From the NCBI GenBank assembly GCA_900380265.1, contig LR025083.1, positions 1 through 64,000 of the forward strand: a DNA stretch of 64,000 bases, written 5' to 3'. The notes below the pieces were generated by a model. It did no database searches. It saw only the letters and a list, made by a program, of their open reading frames with translations, and was not told where the DNA came from. Below are positions 27,583 through 38,639 of the stretch, piece after piece; position 1 is the first letter of the stretch, and each line of letters begins with the position of its first letter. The position numbers and the translations under genes are program-made. This DNA is from Serratia symbiotica. GTDB taxonomy: Bacteria > Pseudomonadota > Gammaproteobacteria > Enterobacterales > Enterobacteriaceae.

Positions 27583-30500
27583 GTGAGACGAATAGCTAGG
27601 ATTTTCTTAGCAGCAGGCCAGACAGTAATTTTAATTGTAGCGGCGATGATTAGTATACTACATTTAGCGTTACCTGAACTGAATACTTATCGTCCGCAGT
27701 TTCTTGCGCAAGTATCGCGCATGTCTGGTGTTCCTGTTCAGGTTGATTTTATACAAGGTAGTTGGCAAGGCTACGGTCCACGGATAGAAATGTGCAATAT
27801 AAGCGTTATTTTGCCGAAAGCTAACCTTCGTATTAAACGCCTTACACTAGGGGTGGATATCTGGCAATCGCTAGTGCACTGGCGATTGCAATTTCGCGAC
27901 CTTATATTCTACCAATTTCAACTGGATCTGAACGGCACACTTGGTGTGGATAACTATAAAGTTAAACCTATTGAAATCGGGAAAATTAAAAAATTAGGTT
28001 TGCACCAGTTCGTTAATTTTGATCTGAGAGACAGCCGCGTCTCATTTCTAACTTCTTTTGGTGAGCGGGTCGCATTAAGCATTCCGCAGCTAACTTGGCT
28101 TAACAGCCAAAACCGGCATCGTGCTCAAGGGGATATGAGTTTATCGATACTAAATCATCAGTATGGCGTCCTACAACTACGAATGGATCTGGTTTCTAAA
28201 AAAAGATTATTGAATAGCGGTACAATTTATCTCCAATCTCAGAATATCAATCTTAAGCCTTTATTTAGTTGCTGGTTATTTCCTAATGCTAGACTAGACA
28301 ATACAGACTTCAGTTTACAGTCTTGGTTGAAAATCAAGAATAATGAAATAGAAAAAGGCCATATTTTTTTAAAAAAAGGGACGGCTAATTGGGGAACAGT
28401 TACAAAACAACATCAATTATACATAGAGAATGTGGATTTGTCGATACGTCGACCTCAGAGTAGGGGGTGGCAGATCGACGTCTCAAAATGGCAGATCAAG
28501 ATTGATGGGCTTCCTGGGCCGCAAGGAGAACTTTACGCATTATGGATACCGGAAAGCACTCCGTTACATCAGAGCACAGAATTTCGTATACGTGCAACAA
28601 ACATTCAGATAGAGAGGCTATCAAATTTATTTCCAGCCTTTTCATTCCTGAGTCCGGAACTCTTAGAGCGTTGTAATGATGTACAGCCTAAGGGAAAGCT
28701 GAGCGTTTTGGCACTAGATATCCCCTTGAAACAGCTGGAACAGACCCGCTTGCAGGCTGTTTGGGAAGATATCAGTTGGAAGTCTTGTAAACTATTGCCT
28801 GGGGTTGACCACTTCTCTGGTTTGTTGAGCGGTACTCCGCGAGGGGGACGGCTGACACTTAGTCTAAATGATAGCACCATGCCTTATAAGGGTATATTTC
28901 TAACCCCGCTAAAAATTATTAGCGCAAATGGCACATTGATCTGGCGTGCCCAGGATAAAGGGTGGGAATTAGAAAGTGAGGGTTTGGATCTTAAAGCTGA
29001 CGCATTGTGGGTTAGCGGAGATTTTCGGTATCAGAGGCCAGAAAATGGTTCACCTTGGCTAAGTATTCTAGCAGGTATCCGCTTGGATGACATTGTTGCT
29101 GCTAGGCGTTATTTTCCGGAATCTCTGATAGATAAGCCGTTGGTTGATTACCTCAATAAAGCTGTTCGGGGCGGAAAAGTAGATAACGCCACACTTCTCT
29201 ACGCAGGCGATCCACATAAATTTCCGCATCATAAAACAGACGGTCTTTTTGAAGTATTGGTGCCTTTACGGCACTCGACTTTCGAATTTCAGACAGGCTG
29301 GCCGACATTAAATGATTTGGCTATCGATCTCCATTTTATCAATGACCGGTTCTGGGTGCAAGCGACGAACATAAAGTTTGGTAAGATTGATGGGCAGAAT
29401 ATTAGTGCGGTCATTCCAGATTACCTTAAAGGAAGATTACTGATTAGTGCAGAACTGGCGGGATCAGCTACTGATATTCGCGATTATTTAAAACAGACTC
29501 CGCTGTATCATTTATTTGGCAGCACCCTAGATGAATTAGAAGTTGGTGGAACTCTTAGGGGGGAGGTAGATCTGGATATTCCCCTGAACGGCAAGGCAGT
29601 GAGAGCTAAAGGGAAACTGGCTTTATACAATAATTCGCTGTTCCTAAATCTTCTTGGAAGCGAATTACATCAAATGACTGGCACAATTCGGTTTGATAAT
29701 GGCAACCTACAAAGTGACACCCTCTCGGCCAACTGGTGTGGGCAGCCGATACTCATCGATTTAAATACTCAAGAAGGAAAACACAACTATAAAGTTAATG
29801 TTAATATGCAGGCCGACTGGTACCTTTCTAAATTTCCTGGCTTGCGGCAGGACCTGGCTAACAAGTTTGGTGGTAGCGCACCTTGGAAGGGTCAGATTTC
29901 TCTTATGTTACCACATAAGGGTAAGATGGGTTATCAGATTGGAGTAAATGCAGATCTCACAAAAATCAGTAGTGACTTACCTCCGCCATTACTCAAATTA
30001 GCGAATGAACCACTAGCATTGAGGGTGCAGGTGAGCGGTGGTTTGAATGGTTTTACGTTGACTGCAAACACGGGCAAAGAGAGTAATTTTACTAGCGCAT
30101 GGCTTTTTGATAAAAAAAAGGTGAGGTTGATACGCGCCTCCTGGAAAAATACAGGAGGCGGCGTACCTTCGCTACCTATTAGAGAGTCACTAGACTTAGA
30201 CCTGAAATTAGTAGATGGCAGCCACTGGCTAGAGTTGTTAGAGCCAATCTTGGGAAAAGCCGGTAGCTTAGGCAGTGTTATTTTGCCAAAAACTATGGTG
30301 TTTAAAACACTAAAATTATTTCTTTTCGGGCAAGTTTGGAACAATCTAATATTGTCAGCCAACAAGCACTCCACTGAATTTCTGGTAAGCGCCAAGGGCA
30401 ATGAAGTTGATGGCGTCTTACAGCTAGTGGATAATGGGCCATGGCGGGCCGATATCAATTATCTTTATTACACACCCAAGTTTAAAAACGCTAAAAACCC

Positions 30501-31374
30501 ACTGGTGTTGGGTGAGGATAAGGGTAAACAGATCTCTTGGCGGAACTGGCCTGCGCTAATGCTACGATGTCACTCATGCTGGTTGTTAGGGAAAAATTTC
30601 GGAAATTTTAAGGCCTATCTCACGCATCAAGGAGATCGGGAGATTTTAGATTACGAACTTATTGGTGCTGGAAAGGGTGGTATGAACGCATCTGGTCATC
30701 TGGAGCACAGTATGCAGAGAGTGTCTCGCTCACTAAAAGGGAAGCTGTTTGGGAGTACACTTGACAAAACTACCGATTTTTTTGGCATTACCACGCCGCT
30801 AAAAGGTGGATCATATAATATACTGTTTAATCTATACTGGCATGGTCGGCCTTGGCCTCCAAAGCTGGATACACTTAGCGGTACATTGCAGTTTAAAATA
30901 CGTAAGGGTGAATTAAATGGCATAGGTGGTGGGCGTGCTGGGCAACTGCTTCGCCTGGTAAGTCTTGACGCATTTTTGCGTAAGTTACAGTTCGATTTTA
31001 GCGATACTTTCGGGAAAGGATTTTACTTTGATTCTATCCAAAGTTCAATTTCGTTGAAAGATGGCATAATGTACACTAATAACTTATTAGTTGACGGATT
31101 GGGGGCAGATATCGCTATGAGCGGTCAAGTTAACCTGTTAGGCAACTGGATTAATATGCAAGCCGTAGTGGCGCCGGCGCTTTCAACTACTGTTGGCGTA
31201 GCAACAGCATTTTTCATTAATCCTATCTTTGGAGCCGCGATGTTTGCCGCTTCGCAAGTGTTAGGGCCATTTTGGAGCAAAATATCTTTGATACGTTACC
31301 ATATTAGTGGCAATTTAGATCAGCCTACCATAAACCAAGTTTTATTTAACGCACACAAAGATAAAGTGCAATAA
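27583..31374 (+). CDS. yhdP: AsmA-like envelope protein YhdP
   Basis: YhdP is one of the large AsmA-family proteins (with TamB and YdbH) thought to carry phospholipids from inner to outer membrane. It has an N-terminal membrane anchor (about residues 9-29) followed by a long repetitive beta-rich periplasmic part. At 1263 residues it equals the E. coli length (1266). The start is GTG with a strong AAGGAG ribosome binding site. Conserved landmarks include FDLRDSRVSFLT, GAGWP-free LDIPL repeats, CHSCWLLGKNFG and the C-terminal SKISLIRYHISGNLDQP. Keeping such a long open frame amid decay argues for selection. Confidence 0.95.
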   Translation: MRRIARIFLAAGQTVILIVAAMISILHLALPELNTYRPQFLAQVSRMSGVPVQVDFIQGSWQGYGPRIEMCNISVILPKANLRIKRLTLGVDIWQSLVHWRLQFRDLIFYQFQLDLNGTLGVDNYKVKPIEIGKIKKLGLHQFVNFDLRDSRVSFLTSFGERVALSIPQLTWLNSQNRHRAQGDMSLSILNHQYGVLQLRMDLVSKKRLLNSGTIYLQSQNINLKPLFSCWLFPNARLDNTDFSLQSWLKIKNNEIEKGHIFLKKGTANWGTVTKQHQLYIENVDLSIRRPQSRGWQIDVSKWQIKIDGLPGPQGELYALWIPESTPLHQSTEFRIRATNIQIERLSNLFPAFSFLSPELLERCNDVQPKGKLSVLALDIPLKQLEQTRLQAVWEDISWKSCKLLPGVDHFSGLLSGTPRGGRLTLSLNDSTMPYKGIFLTPLKIISANGTLIWRAQDKGWELESEGLDLKADALWVSGDFRYQRPENGSPWLSILAGIRLDDIVAARRYFPESLIDKPLVDYLNKAVRGGKVDNATLLYAGDPHKFPHHKTDGLFEVLVPLRHSTFEFQTGWPTLNDLAIDLHFINDRFWVQATNIKFGKIDGQNISAVIPDYLKGRLLISAELAGSATDIRDYLKQTPLYHLFGSTLDELEVGGTLRGEVDLDIPLNGKAVRAKGKLALYNNSLFLNLLGSELHQMTGTIRFDNGNLQSDTLSANWCGQPILIDLNTQEGKHNYKVNVNMQADWYLSKFPGLRQDLANKFGGSAPWKGQISLMLPHKGKMGYQIGVNADLTKISSDLPPPLLKLANEPLALRVQVSGGLNGFTLTANTGKESNFTSAWLFDKKKVRLIRASWKNTGGGVPSLPIRESLDLDLKLVDGSHWLELLEPILGKAGSLGSVILPKTMVFKTLKLFLFGQVWNNLILSANKHSTEFLVSAKGNEVDGVLQLVDNGPWRADINYLYYTPKFKNAKNPLVLGEDKGKQISWRNWPALMLRCHSCWLLGKNFGNFKAYLTHQGDREILDYELIGAGKGGMNASGHLEHSMQRVSRSLKGKLFGSTLDKTTDFFGITTPLKGGSYNILFNLYWHGRPWPPKLDTLSGTLQFKIRKGELNGIGGGRAGQLLRLVSLDAFLRKLQFDFSDTFGKGFYFDSIQSSISLKDGIMYTNNLLVDGLGADIAMSGQVNLLGNWINMQAVVAPALSTTVGVATAFFINPIFGAAMFAASQVLGPFWSKISLIRYHISGNLDQPTINQVLFNAHKDKVQ

Positions 31375-31473
31375 GAAATACTAACAGAAACACTATGTTT
31401 TATTAGCTGTAATCCTGCGTGAGAATAGGTAGCTAATAAATCTTTTAGGCATATCTTTTTAAGAGTCTACATT

Positions 31474-32919
31474 ATGAACTTGCCATTTGTTAGTGAACAG
31501 TTACTGGCAGCTAATAAGCTGAGTAATCAAGATTTATATCAGATACTAGAGCAACTGACATCACGCCGCTTGGATTACGCTGACCTTTATTTCCAGTCTA
31601 GCTATCACGAAAGGTGGCTGATTGAAGATGGCATTATAAAAAATGGGTCGTATGATATCAATCAGGGTATTGGTGTTCGCGTTATTAGTGGAGAAAAAAC
31701 TGGCTTTGCGTATGCTGATCAGATTACGCTAAACGCTTTGCACACAAGCGCGAAGGCAGCGAGTAGTATCGTGCGAAACAGTGACACCGGTAAGGTACAC
31801 ACCTTGGGTGAAGTGATTCATAAGGCACGGTATTCGGGGCTCGATCCGTTAAATAGCATGTCATATGAAGAGAAAATTGACCTATTGCACCGTGTTGATA
31901 AAATAGCGCGTAACAGTGACCAACGAGTACAAGAAGTCAGAGCCAATATCACTGGTATCTATGATCAAATTTTAATTGCTGCTACTGACGGCACCTTGGC
32001 GGCTGATTTGCGTCCACTTGTCTCACTGTCTATTACAGTACTGGTGGAGCAAGATGGTAAGCGTGAGTGCGGGTCGAGCGGTGGGGGGGGGCGTTTTGGC
32101 TATGACTTTTTCTTAGAAAGCAGTGCTGGAGAAATACGTGCGGACGCTTATGCCAAAGATGCGGTACGTATGGCGCTCTCAAATCTTACTGCTGTCGCAG
32201 TACCTGCCGGAAGTATGCCTGTGGTGCTTGGCGCTGGCTGGCCAGGAATACTATTACATGAAGCGGTAGGTCATGGACTGGAAGGTGATTTCAACCGGCG
32301 TGGTACCTCAGTATTTAGTGGTCAGATTGGGAAGCGCGTGGCTTCCGAATTGTGTACTGTAGTGGATGATGGTACCCAACAGGGTGGGCGGGGTTCCCTA
32401 AATATTGATGACGAGGGTTGTCCTGGCCAGTGTAACGTGTTGATCGAGAACGGCACTCTTAAAGGCTATATGCAAGATAAACTTAATGCTCGTTTGATGG
32501 GTTTAGTACCAACTGGTAATGGGCGTCGTGAGTCCTACGCACATCTGCCGATGCCGCGTATGACGAACACTTACATGCTGCCGGGAAAGTCAAGAGTCCA
32601 AGAGATTATTGAAAGTGTTGAGTACGGCCTGTATGCGACTAATTTCGGCAGTGGTCAGGTAGATATTACTTCTGGAAGGTTTGTATTCTCCACCACTGAA
32701 GCCTACCTAATCGAGAAAGGTCGCATAACTAAAGCAGTGAAGGGTGCGACTTTGATCGGCTCTGGTCTGGAGGCGATGCAGCAGATTACAATGGTTGGCA
32801 ATGATCTGGAATTAGACAAAGGTGTCGGGCTCTGCGCTAAAGAAGGGCAAACGCTACCAGTTGGTGTTGGTCAACCTACCTTGAAACTAACTAGTCTGAC
32901 TGTGGGTGGCACAGTGTAA
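31474..32919 (+). CDS. tldD: Metalloprotease TldD
   Basis: TldD is the catalytic half of the TldD-TldE zinc protease, which trims peptides such as microcin B17 leaders and CcdA. The HEAVGH metal-binding motif lies at residues 262-267 within [18 protein letters not shown]. It is 481 residues, the E. coli length, with SGGGGRFGY and [16 protein letters not shown] conserved. It follows yhdP in the standard order. TldE (pmbA) is not in this window. Confidence 0.97.
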   Translation: MNLPFVSEQLLAANKLSNQDLYQILEQLTSRRLDYADLYFQSSYHERWLIEDGIIKNGSYDINQGIGVRVISGEKTGFAYADQITLNALHTSAKAASSIVRNSDTGKVHTLGEVIHKARYSGLDPLNSMSYEEKIDLLHRVDKIARNSDQRVQEVRANITGIYDQILIAATDGTLAADLRPLVSLSITVLVEQDGKRECGSSGGGGRFGYDFFLESSAGEIRADAYAKDAVRMALSNLTAVAVPAGSMPVVLGAGWPGILLHEAVGHGLEGDFNRRGTSVFSGQIGKRVASELCTVVDDGTQQGGRGSLNIDDEGCPGQCNVLIENGTLKGYMQDKLNARLMGLVPTGNGRRESYAHLPMPRMTNTYMLPGKSRVQEIIESVEYGLYATNFGSGQVDITSGRFVFSTTEAYLIEKGRITKAVKGATLIGSGLEAMQQITMVGNDLELDKGVGLCAKEGQTLPVGVGQPTLKLTSLTVGGTV

Positions 32920-33197
32920 CTGCTATAGCGCATATGAGTTGGCCTCTAAATTCCCTATTGTATTTATAACTAGATTAATATTGTGATTATGTAATTCTCT
33001 TGTAAAAGAGTTGGGTTATATGTCATAGCAATTACATATGTCATAAGTAATATCGCCATAAGTTTGGCGTCAACCAAGGCGGCGATAGTACTACTCTATT
33101 ATTTCTCCAGAGAGGGGAACACAATGGAATTGTATTCCTAGGTTCAATTGCAAATCTCTTGAAGGTGTTATAGTATAGTCAAAGTATACTACCAGAA

Positions 33198-33944
33198 TTA
33201 CCAGTAATTCTCACTTGAGATATGTCCAGGCTGACGGCTCAGATGTTTGCGCATGTGGCGCTGCTCTTGCAGGATTTTCTGGGTATCACGTACCATTTGT
33301 GGGTTGCCACAGAGCATAACATGGCTGCCTTCAGCGTGCATACTTAATCCCACCGCGGTTTCTAGAGAGCCATCTTTTATTAGTGCAGGTATTCGCCCGG
33401 TCAAGCTATTAGCTATTATTTCTCGGCTAACAATAGTCTGGATGCGTATCTTGCCTTTATAGCGTTTTTGCAGTTGCTGCATGAGTGGTAAGTAGTTTAG
33501 ATCATCTGCAAACCGAGCGGCATGTACTAGCACCACCTGTTTGATTTGCTCCAGGTCGGTCCCTTCCTGTAACATGGACAGGAAGGGACCGATAGCAGTG
33601 CCGGTTCCTAACATCCAGAGGGTTTCACATTGAGGTACTTTATTAAGTACGAAATAACCGCTTGCTTCTTTGCTGATCAGGACTTCTAAGCCAGGGTGTA
33701 ATTTAGCAAGTCGTGGGGTCAATTTCCCGTCAGGAACGAGAACTAGATAAAACTCTAAATTTGCACTACTGGGAGCGTTAACGTAGGAATAGGCACGTTT
33801 CACAGTGATGCCATCAAGTTCCAGTGCTAATTTTGTGAATTGCCCTGCGATAAAAGGAGCGATCGGTGCTTCCATAGTTAGACTAAAGAGTCTATTAGAC
33901 CATCTGGTTATCTTTAAAACTTTACCTTTCACCCATTCTGACAT
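33198..33944 (-). CDS. fpr: Ferredoxin/flavodoxin--NADP+ reductase
   Basis: Fpr moves electrons from NADPH through FAD to flavodoxin or ferredoxin, which feed radical-SAM and other enzymes. Its 248 residues equal E. coli. The FAD motif RAYSYVN begins at residue 50, the NADP-binding GTGTAIGPF lies near 111-119, HAARFADDL and CGNPQMV are present, and the protein ends in the conserved Tyr-Trp. It points away from emrD. Its usual neighbours glpX and glpK are decayed further right. It could supply electrons to LipA encoded in this window, which is an inference. Confidence 0.97.
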   Translation of the reverse strand: MSEWVKGKVLKITRWSNRLFSLTMEAPIAPFIAGQFTKLALELDGITVKRAYSYVNAPSSANLEFYLVLVPDGKLTPRLAKLHPGLEVLISKEASGYFVLNKVPQCETLWMLGTGTAIGPFLSMLQEGTDLEQIKQVVLVHAARFADDLNYLPLMQQLQKRYKGKIRIQTIVSREIIANSLTGRIPALIKDGSLETAVGLSMHAEGSHVMLCGNPQMVRDTQKILQEQRHMRKHLSRQPGHISSENYW

Positions 33945-34295
33945 GGTTCACTACTCCCGATATCAAATAAAATTTGCGTTTGTATTTCTATAAATTTAAT
34001 TCGTACAATACTATTGTAATATAGTGGAAGTAATCATCAACTAAATGTAAGTCTATTATTGTCAATAGAGTTTAGGTTATACCCGAATAAGGCACTGCTC
34101 ATTTATATTTTATAGCCTTAATATTAAATGTACCAACTAATTTACAAATGTGGTTGCGGGTTATGCCACTCTGCCTTGGATTCATATTCCCTAAACCGAT
34201 TTAAAGAATTCGTTTGGTAAACTTATTCTGGATAGAAAGGTTGCTCGCCATTTGGCAGTTATAACGCGCGAATAGCATTAAATACCTAGGTAAAA
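33945..34295. other. Divergent fpr-emrD intergenic region
   Basis: This 351-base AT-rich region separates two divergently transcribed genes and must contain both promoters if they are expressed. I could not assign clear -35/-10 pairs or a SoxS/MarA box by eye. Confidence 0.4.
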
Positions 34296-35495
34296 ATGAA
34301 TAAAAACATTGATGGAAAAATTAAAAATCTTCACTTGTTAGTGATGCTTATCCTGCTAGTGGCTGTTGGGCAAATGGCGCAAACTATCTATGTGCCCGTT
34401 ATTACTAAGATAGCGCATGATTTGTCGATTCTTCCTGGTAGCATACAACATGTGATGGCAGCATATCTGATGACGTATGGTTTGTCTCAACTTATTTATG
34501 GCCCGCTTTCAGATAGTATAGGTCGTCGCCCAGTGATCTTGGCTGGGATGATAATCTTCCTGAGTGGTTCTTTAGGGGGTTTGTTATCTAATGGATTAGC
34601 TATGCTAGTTGTTAGCAGTGCTGTACAGGGTATGGGTATTGGCGTAGCTGGCGTAATGGCACGTACCTTGCCGCGTGATCTATACGGTAGCATTGCACTA
34701 CGTTATGTGAATAGCATGCTAAATATGGGGATCCTAATCAGTCCATTACTTGCACCACTAATCGGGGGTGTATTAGCGATGTTCTTTGGGTGGCGTGCTA
34801 ACTATGCTTTTCTGCTAGCATTGGGTGCTGGTGTGAGTTATGCGATGTTTAGCTGGTTACCAGAAACCCGGCCAGTGATAACAAAAAAGCGTCGTATGTT
34901 TAGTAGTATTCGCGAACTGCTGGCAGACGGCAGGTTTACTTGCTACTTAATGATGATGATCAGTGCATTATCGGGGATTGTGGTTTTTGAAGGTAGTTGT
35001 GGCGTATTAATGGGAGATATATTAGGGCTCAGCAGCGTCAGCGTGAGCATTTTGTTTATCTTGCCGATACCTGGGGCATTCTTCGGGTCCTGGTATGCCG
35101 GACGTAATGGGAAACCTTTTAATAGCTTGATGTGGCACTCAGTAATTAGTTGCCTTCTAGGGGGGCTGCTGATGTGGACTCCAAGCTGGTTCGGGGTGAT
35201 GAACCTATGGACCTTGATTGTGCCAGCCACGTTGTTTTTCTTTGGTGCTGGTATAATGTTTCCATTAGCGACTACTGGCGCAATGGAGCCTTTCCCTTAC
35301 CTCGCAGGTTCGGCGGGTGCATTAGTGGGTGGTATGCAGAATCTTGGCTCAGGTCTAGCAGCCTTGCTCTCCGCTACATTACCGCAGACTGGGCAATTTA
35401 GCGTTGGATTATTGATGTTTGCTATGTCGCTGCTGATATTGATCTGTTGGTGGCCGTTATCTAATCGGCTAGATCAGGAGAATAATATTAGATGA
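34296..35495 (+). CDS. emrD: Major facilitator superfamily multidrug exporter EmrD
   Basis: EmrD is a 12-helix drug/proton antiporter that exports amphipathic compounds. The protein is 399 residues (E. coli 394). It matches closely from VAVGQMAQTIYVP through the MFS motif A region YGPLSDSIGRRPVIL, the GVMARTLPRDLY segment, FILPIPGAFFG and FPLATTGAMEPFPYLAGSAGALVGG. Twelve hydrophobic segments are visible. No frameshift is present. Retaining a drug exporter in such a reduced genome is unusual, and its natural substrate here is unknown. Confidence 0.93.
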   Translation: MNKNIDGKIKNLHLLVMLILLVAVGQMAQTIYVPVITKIAHDLSILPGSIQHVMAAYLMTYGLSQLIYGPLSDSIGRRPVILAGMIIFLSGSLGGLLSNGLAMLVVSSAVQGMGIGVAGVMARTLPRDLYGSIALRYVNSMLNMGILISPLLAPLIGGVLAMFFGWRANYAFLLALGAGVSYAMFSWLPETRPVITKKRRMFSSIRELLADGRFTCYLMMMISALSGIVVFEGSCGVLMGDILGLSSVSVSILFILPIPGAFFGSWYAGRNGKPFNSLMWHSVISCLLGGLLMWTPSWFGVMNLWTLIVPATLFFFGAGIMFPLATTGAMEPFPYLAGSAGALVGGMQNLGSGLAALLSATLPQTGQFSVGLLMFAMSLLILICWWPLSNRLDQENNIR

Positions 35496-35839
35496 AATAA
35501 ATATTTCTGAGAGATGACTTGGATCCAAGAATAGGGCTATTCCGCAACTGCTATTAAAACCAGTGTTAAGACAAAAAACGTAAGTTAGTTTTACAAGATA
35601 AAACTGACTAAGTGGCTTTATTTGGGATTGTAACTATCCAGTTTTTACTATTCCAAATTACTTCTGTAGTTGTGTGCTCTCTATATGCTGAGAGGCTGCA
35701 TATGCAATTTGCGTACAGGTATGAGTATTCTATTATATAGTTCGCATATATGAACGCTTACTGATTTTGTCAGTCTCTGATCTGGAAGTTGCACTCACCA
35801 GTTTGATCTTGGGCTTCAATGAATGTTCGATAAGCGGTT

Positions 35840-37060
35840 TCTTTTTACATTCTGTAGGCTGGTTTAATACCCCTCGTAGCTTAATTATGATAGGAGGTCT
35901 GCTTTAAGTGCTGTTGATTCGTGTAATTGATGGTTAATGTGGGTGCTAAGGATTTCACATAAGATCTCATCTTGGAGTAGTATAAATCTACTAAGCAATT
36001 ACATCAAACAGTTTATATGAGTTTTCATTGGCCCTCATGGCGTCTTGACTATTCTTGATCTGATAGGTGAGACCCCTCCCTCTTACGGATTATTGAATTG
36101 TTTTGTAACAGTCGCATCCAAAAAGAAATAACGCTGTGTTCAGCTCTGTTTAAATGAGATCCATCTATTCTCTAAAGATTCCTAGCCGTCACTAATGTGA
36201 TGAACCACCGATCCATATTGTACTAACCGCTCGTGGTTTAGTTTGTTATGCAGGCTATAAGTAATTGTGATGAGCCCCTGTGGGTACAATGTATCAGTTT
36301 TTTGGTATTTATCAGAAAATAAGCAAGAATACCCTCAGTTTTTAGTCATGTCCGATCAACTTATACCTAGACATCTAGCGCTATCCTTATTATCTGTAGT
36401 GTTACCATTAGTCAACAATACGCACCTATTTGTTCCAGTGTTCTTAATTTCTCTACATAATTAGAAGCTGAGCGGATATTCAGAAACATAAAATAGGTAA
36501 TATCTACTAACTCTAATCTATAAAAATACCTATTTAACTTGTGCATATGTTGGGATTATCGTGTGTGTTTCTTTAACTATATAACTTACATGCACTTTTC
36601 TCAAAATTATTTTACAATGCTACGTTGTCAACGCTACAACATCATTAGTTCACTTCGCTTAGGTGAAGTCGTGGTGCCTGAAATATTAGTAAGTATTTGC
36701 TGAAGTTGACTACTTTCAAAGTAATGACTAAAAAACAAGTCATTGGTTTGGTGGGTTAATCTATATAGTCAAACTATCGTGCTTGTATTTATTACATAAA
36801 TACTGGTGGTATGATAGAGCTTCTAAGGCATGACATCGTAGCTAGGATACGAGAAAGTACAGAGATATTATGAACAGTAGTAACAACCACTTAACTTTCA
36901 TTAGAAGTGAAGATTGTATATTTTATGTAAAATAAGATGACAAATTAAAAATAAAGTGCATTAGTCGAAATTATAGTATCGATTATGGCAATGAGCCAGC
37001 CTTATTAACAGCGGAAGTGGGTAAGTAGAAGCTCATATACCTTATAATTGAATGCTAAGA
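35840..37060 (-). pseudogene. glpK: Decayed glpK (glycerol kinase)
   Basis: Minus-strand frames carry GlpK pieces in order. Near 36247-36287 is PQGLITITYSLHN then RLVQYG (family PTGEVNYALEG then SIQWLR). At 36027-36070 is LTYQIKNSQDAMRAN (family IAYQTRDVLDAMQAD). At about 35865-35935 are LQDEIL and LHESTALKADLLS (family FQSDIL and VREVTALGAAYLAG). A possible start (GTTSSRAVV region) is near 36990-37040. Stops and frameshifts are frequent. glpK lies between fpr and zapB in Escherichia. glpX and glpF, its neighbours, are not recognisable and are probably deleted. Confidence 0.65.
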
Positions 37061-37090
37061 TCAAACAAATTAGGATGGTGATGGCTTTTT

Positions 37091-37120
37091 CAGAATGACA
37101 CCTAGTTAGGTGTCATTCTG
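37091..37120. repeat. Perfect 14-bp inverted repeat (30-bp palindrome)
   Basis: CAGAATGACACCTA (37091-37104) and TAGGTGTCATTCTG (37107-37120) are exact reverse complements with only GT between. It lies between the start of the glpK remnant and the zapB remnant, where glpF and its promoter would be expected. No U-run follows on either strand. A perfect stem this long is surprising among DNA that has otherwise mutated heavily. Confidence 0.6.
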
Positions 37121-37317
37121 TGAGGGAACTAGATAAGATACTACAGAAAGGGAAATATTTATCGGTTGTACTGTTATTTAGTTTAGTACTTCGAGTCTCA
37201 GAATAACTGGTAGGCTTGCTTGGTATAATAACTGTACGGGCAGAACGAAGTAGCGTTATCCCTGAAGATAAGAGGTTCGACTTTCCATAAAATAAATAAT
37301 AGAGATCACCGCAGGAT

Positions 37318-37453
37318 AATGGTAAGGGTTGAATTAAAGGCTGATTTACATGAGTATATCGCTCAGATCAATGCCTATTGTTAGAAACTGGTTAAAAGTA
37401 ACACTAATGCCTGGTGTTATATGCTGGCGCAATTAAATCGCTTAGGGTACTAG
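37318..37453 (+). pseudogene. zapB: Possible zapB remnant (FtsZ-ring factor)
   Basis: A plus-strand frame reads VELKADLHEYIAQI, a TAG stop, then KLVKSNTNAWCYMLAQLNRLGY and a final TAG at 37451-37453. The end resembles ZapB's terminal ELKDQQSAWQERLRALLGRM. The position (between glp genes and rraA) and plus orientation match Escherichia. The evidence is a short stretch of a low-complexity coiled-coil protein, so it is tentative. Confidence 0.42.
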
Positions 37454-38104
37454 AGTATGAAAAAAGAAAGCACCTACTTATAAGAGCGGTCACAGGCAGA
37501 ACAGGCTGTTAATTATTACGCTATTTTATTATAATTTTTATTCAAAGCATGTAGTAAAATATTAAGGCAATACTAGAATAGTAGTATTGATATGTCCATA
37601 TCACAGATTAAATACTATATCAAATTAATGGTTTTATTTGTTTATAATAAAATAAACTTGTAATTTTTATACGTAGTTTAAGTACTGAACGCTGATAAGT
37701 GAATAGATATCTTGCGCTAGCTGATTTTTGGAGTCTGTGGGGAAAATATTTTATAATGGTTACATAAAAGATCATGGTAGAATACGTGTATAATAAGCCT
37801 TAATTGTTCTATATTAAGCTGCCGGCAGGGTGTTCAATGGCTAGAAATTAGAAAAAGTCACACAGACAATTAATATGGGAAAATTCTTTTAGGTGGCAGT
37901 TAAAAATTGACAGAAAACACAATCCCTCTAATGCAGGAGGGATAAGTCGCCTTCTATCAGTATATCAATATAAGTTTTCTGGGGCGTGAATCACTGACAA
38001 CAGCAGCTTGTATGGAAAGTGTGATTGCAGTCTATTAAAAATGGAAGAAATTTTAATTTTGGTGAGTTAAAAAAATAAAAGAGAAGCTAAGCGGCTTTTG
38101 TTTC

Positions 38105-38600
38105 TCGACTTAAACAATCTCCAGGCGTTTTAGAGAAAAAACTAGTTTGTCGGCCTATAGATGCTTTTCGAAGAAAAAACAAAGCCAAAAAACATCAGTC
38201 AGATATTGATTTCGTTTAAGCCTAACTAATTGTATGTTTGGTTTATCGCCATTTCCTCAATGGGAGTCTCTAGACCTTCCACATTATCGACCTGCTGCAC
38301 TGCAGTATAAATTATTATTCCGTGTCCCAGCATAGCTGGGTGCCCTATCGTCTGGATAGCAAGAGGTTATATAGAGAAACAACCCGTTTATGAATTATTC
38401 CTGATCTAACCGTTCCTTCAAGTAGGTTAAATAAGCGATTATACAATTAAGGTGTATTTATTTGAATTGGTGCATCAACGGAATAGTTAATTACAATTAG
38501 ATAAAAATGTTCCATAAAATGATGCATCTATCATAATAATCTCGTAAATTTCAGTATCTTATTATAGATCAGGATTAGGTTTTTGCTGAATATTCATCTC
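38105..38600 (-). pseudogene. rraA: Decayed rraA (RNase E inhibitor)
   Basis: At 38246-38340 the minus strand reads GHGIIIYTAVQQVDNVEGLETPIEEMA, matching [27 protein letters not shown] of RraA. Just downstream, in another frame, EINI-stop-LMFFGFVFSSKSIYRPTN follows [24 protein letters not shown]. Stops and at least one frameshift inactivate it. It lies between menA and zapB, the Escherichia order. Its target-side partner RNase E is outside this window. Confidence 0.78.
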
Positions 38601-38639
38601 ACCTTTACCGGGCTCAGGCTAGCTTGAGGCATTTGAGTA

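Noticed and set aside
36267-36464. 65-codon plus-strand open frame
   Set aside because: It lies antisense to readable glpK fragments and has no ribosome binding site or recognisable family.
37266-37290. AGAGGTTCGACTTTCC resembling a tRNA T-arm
   Set aside because: The base that should pair as C61 is T, and no acceptor, D or anticodon stems can be drawn around it.
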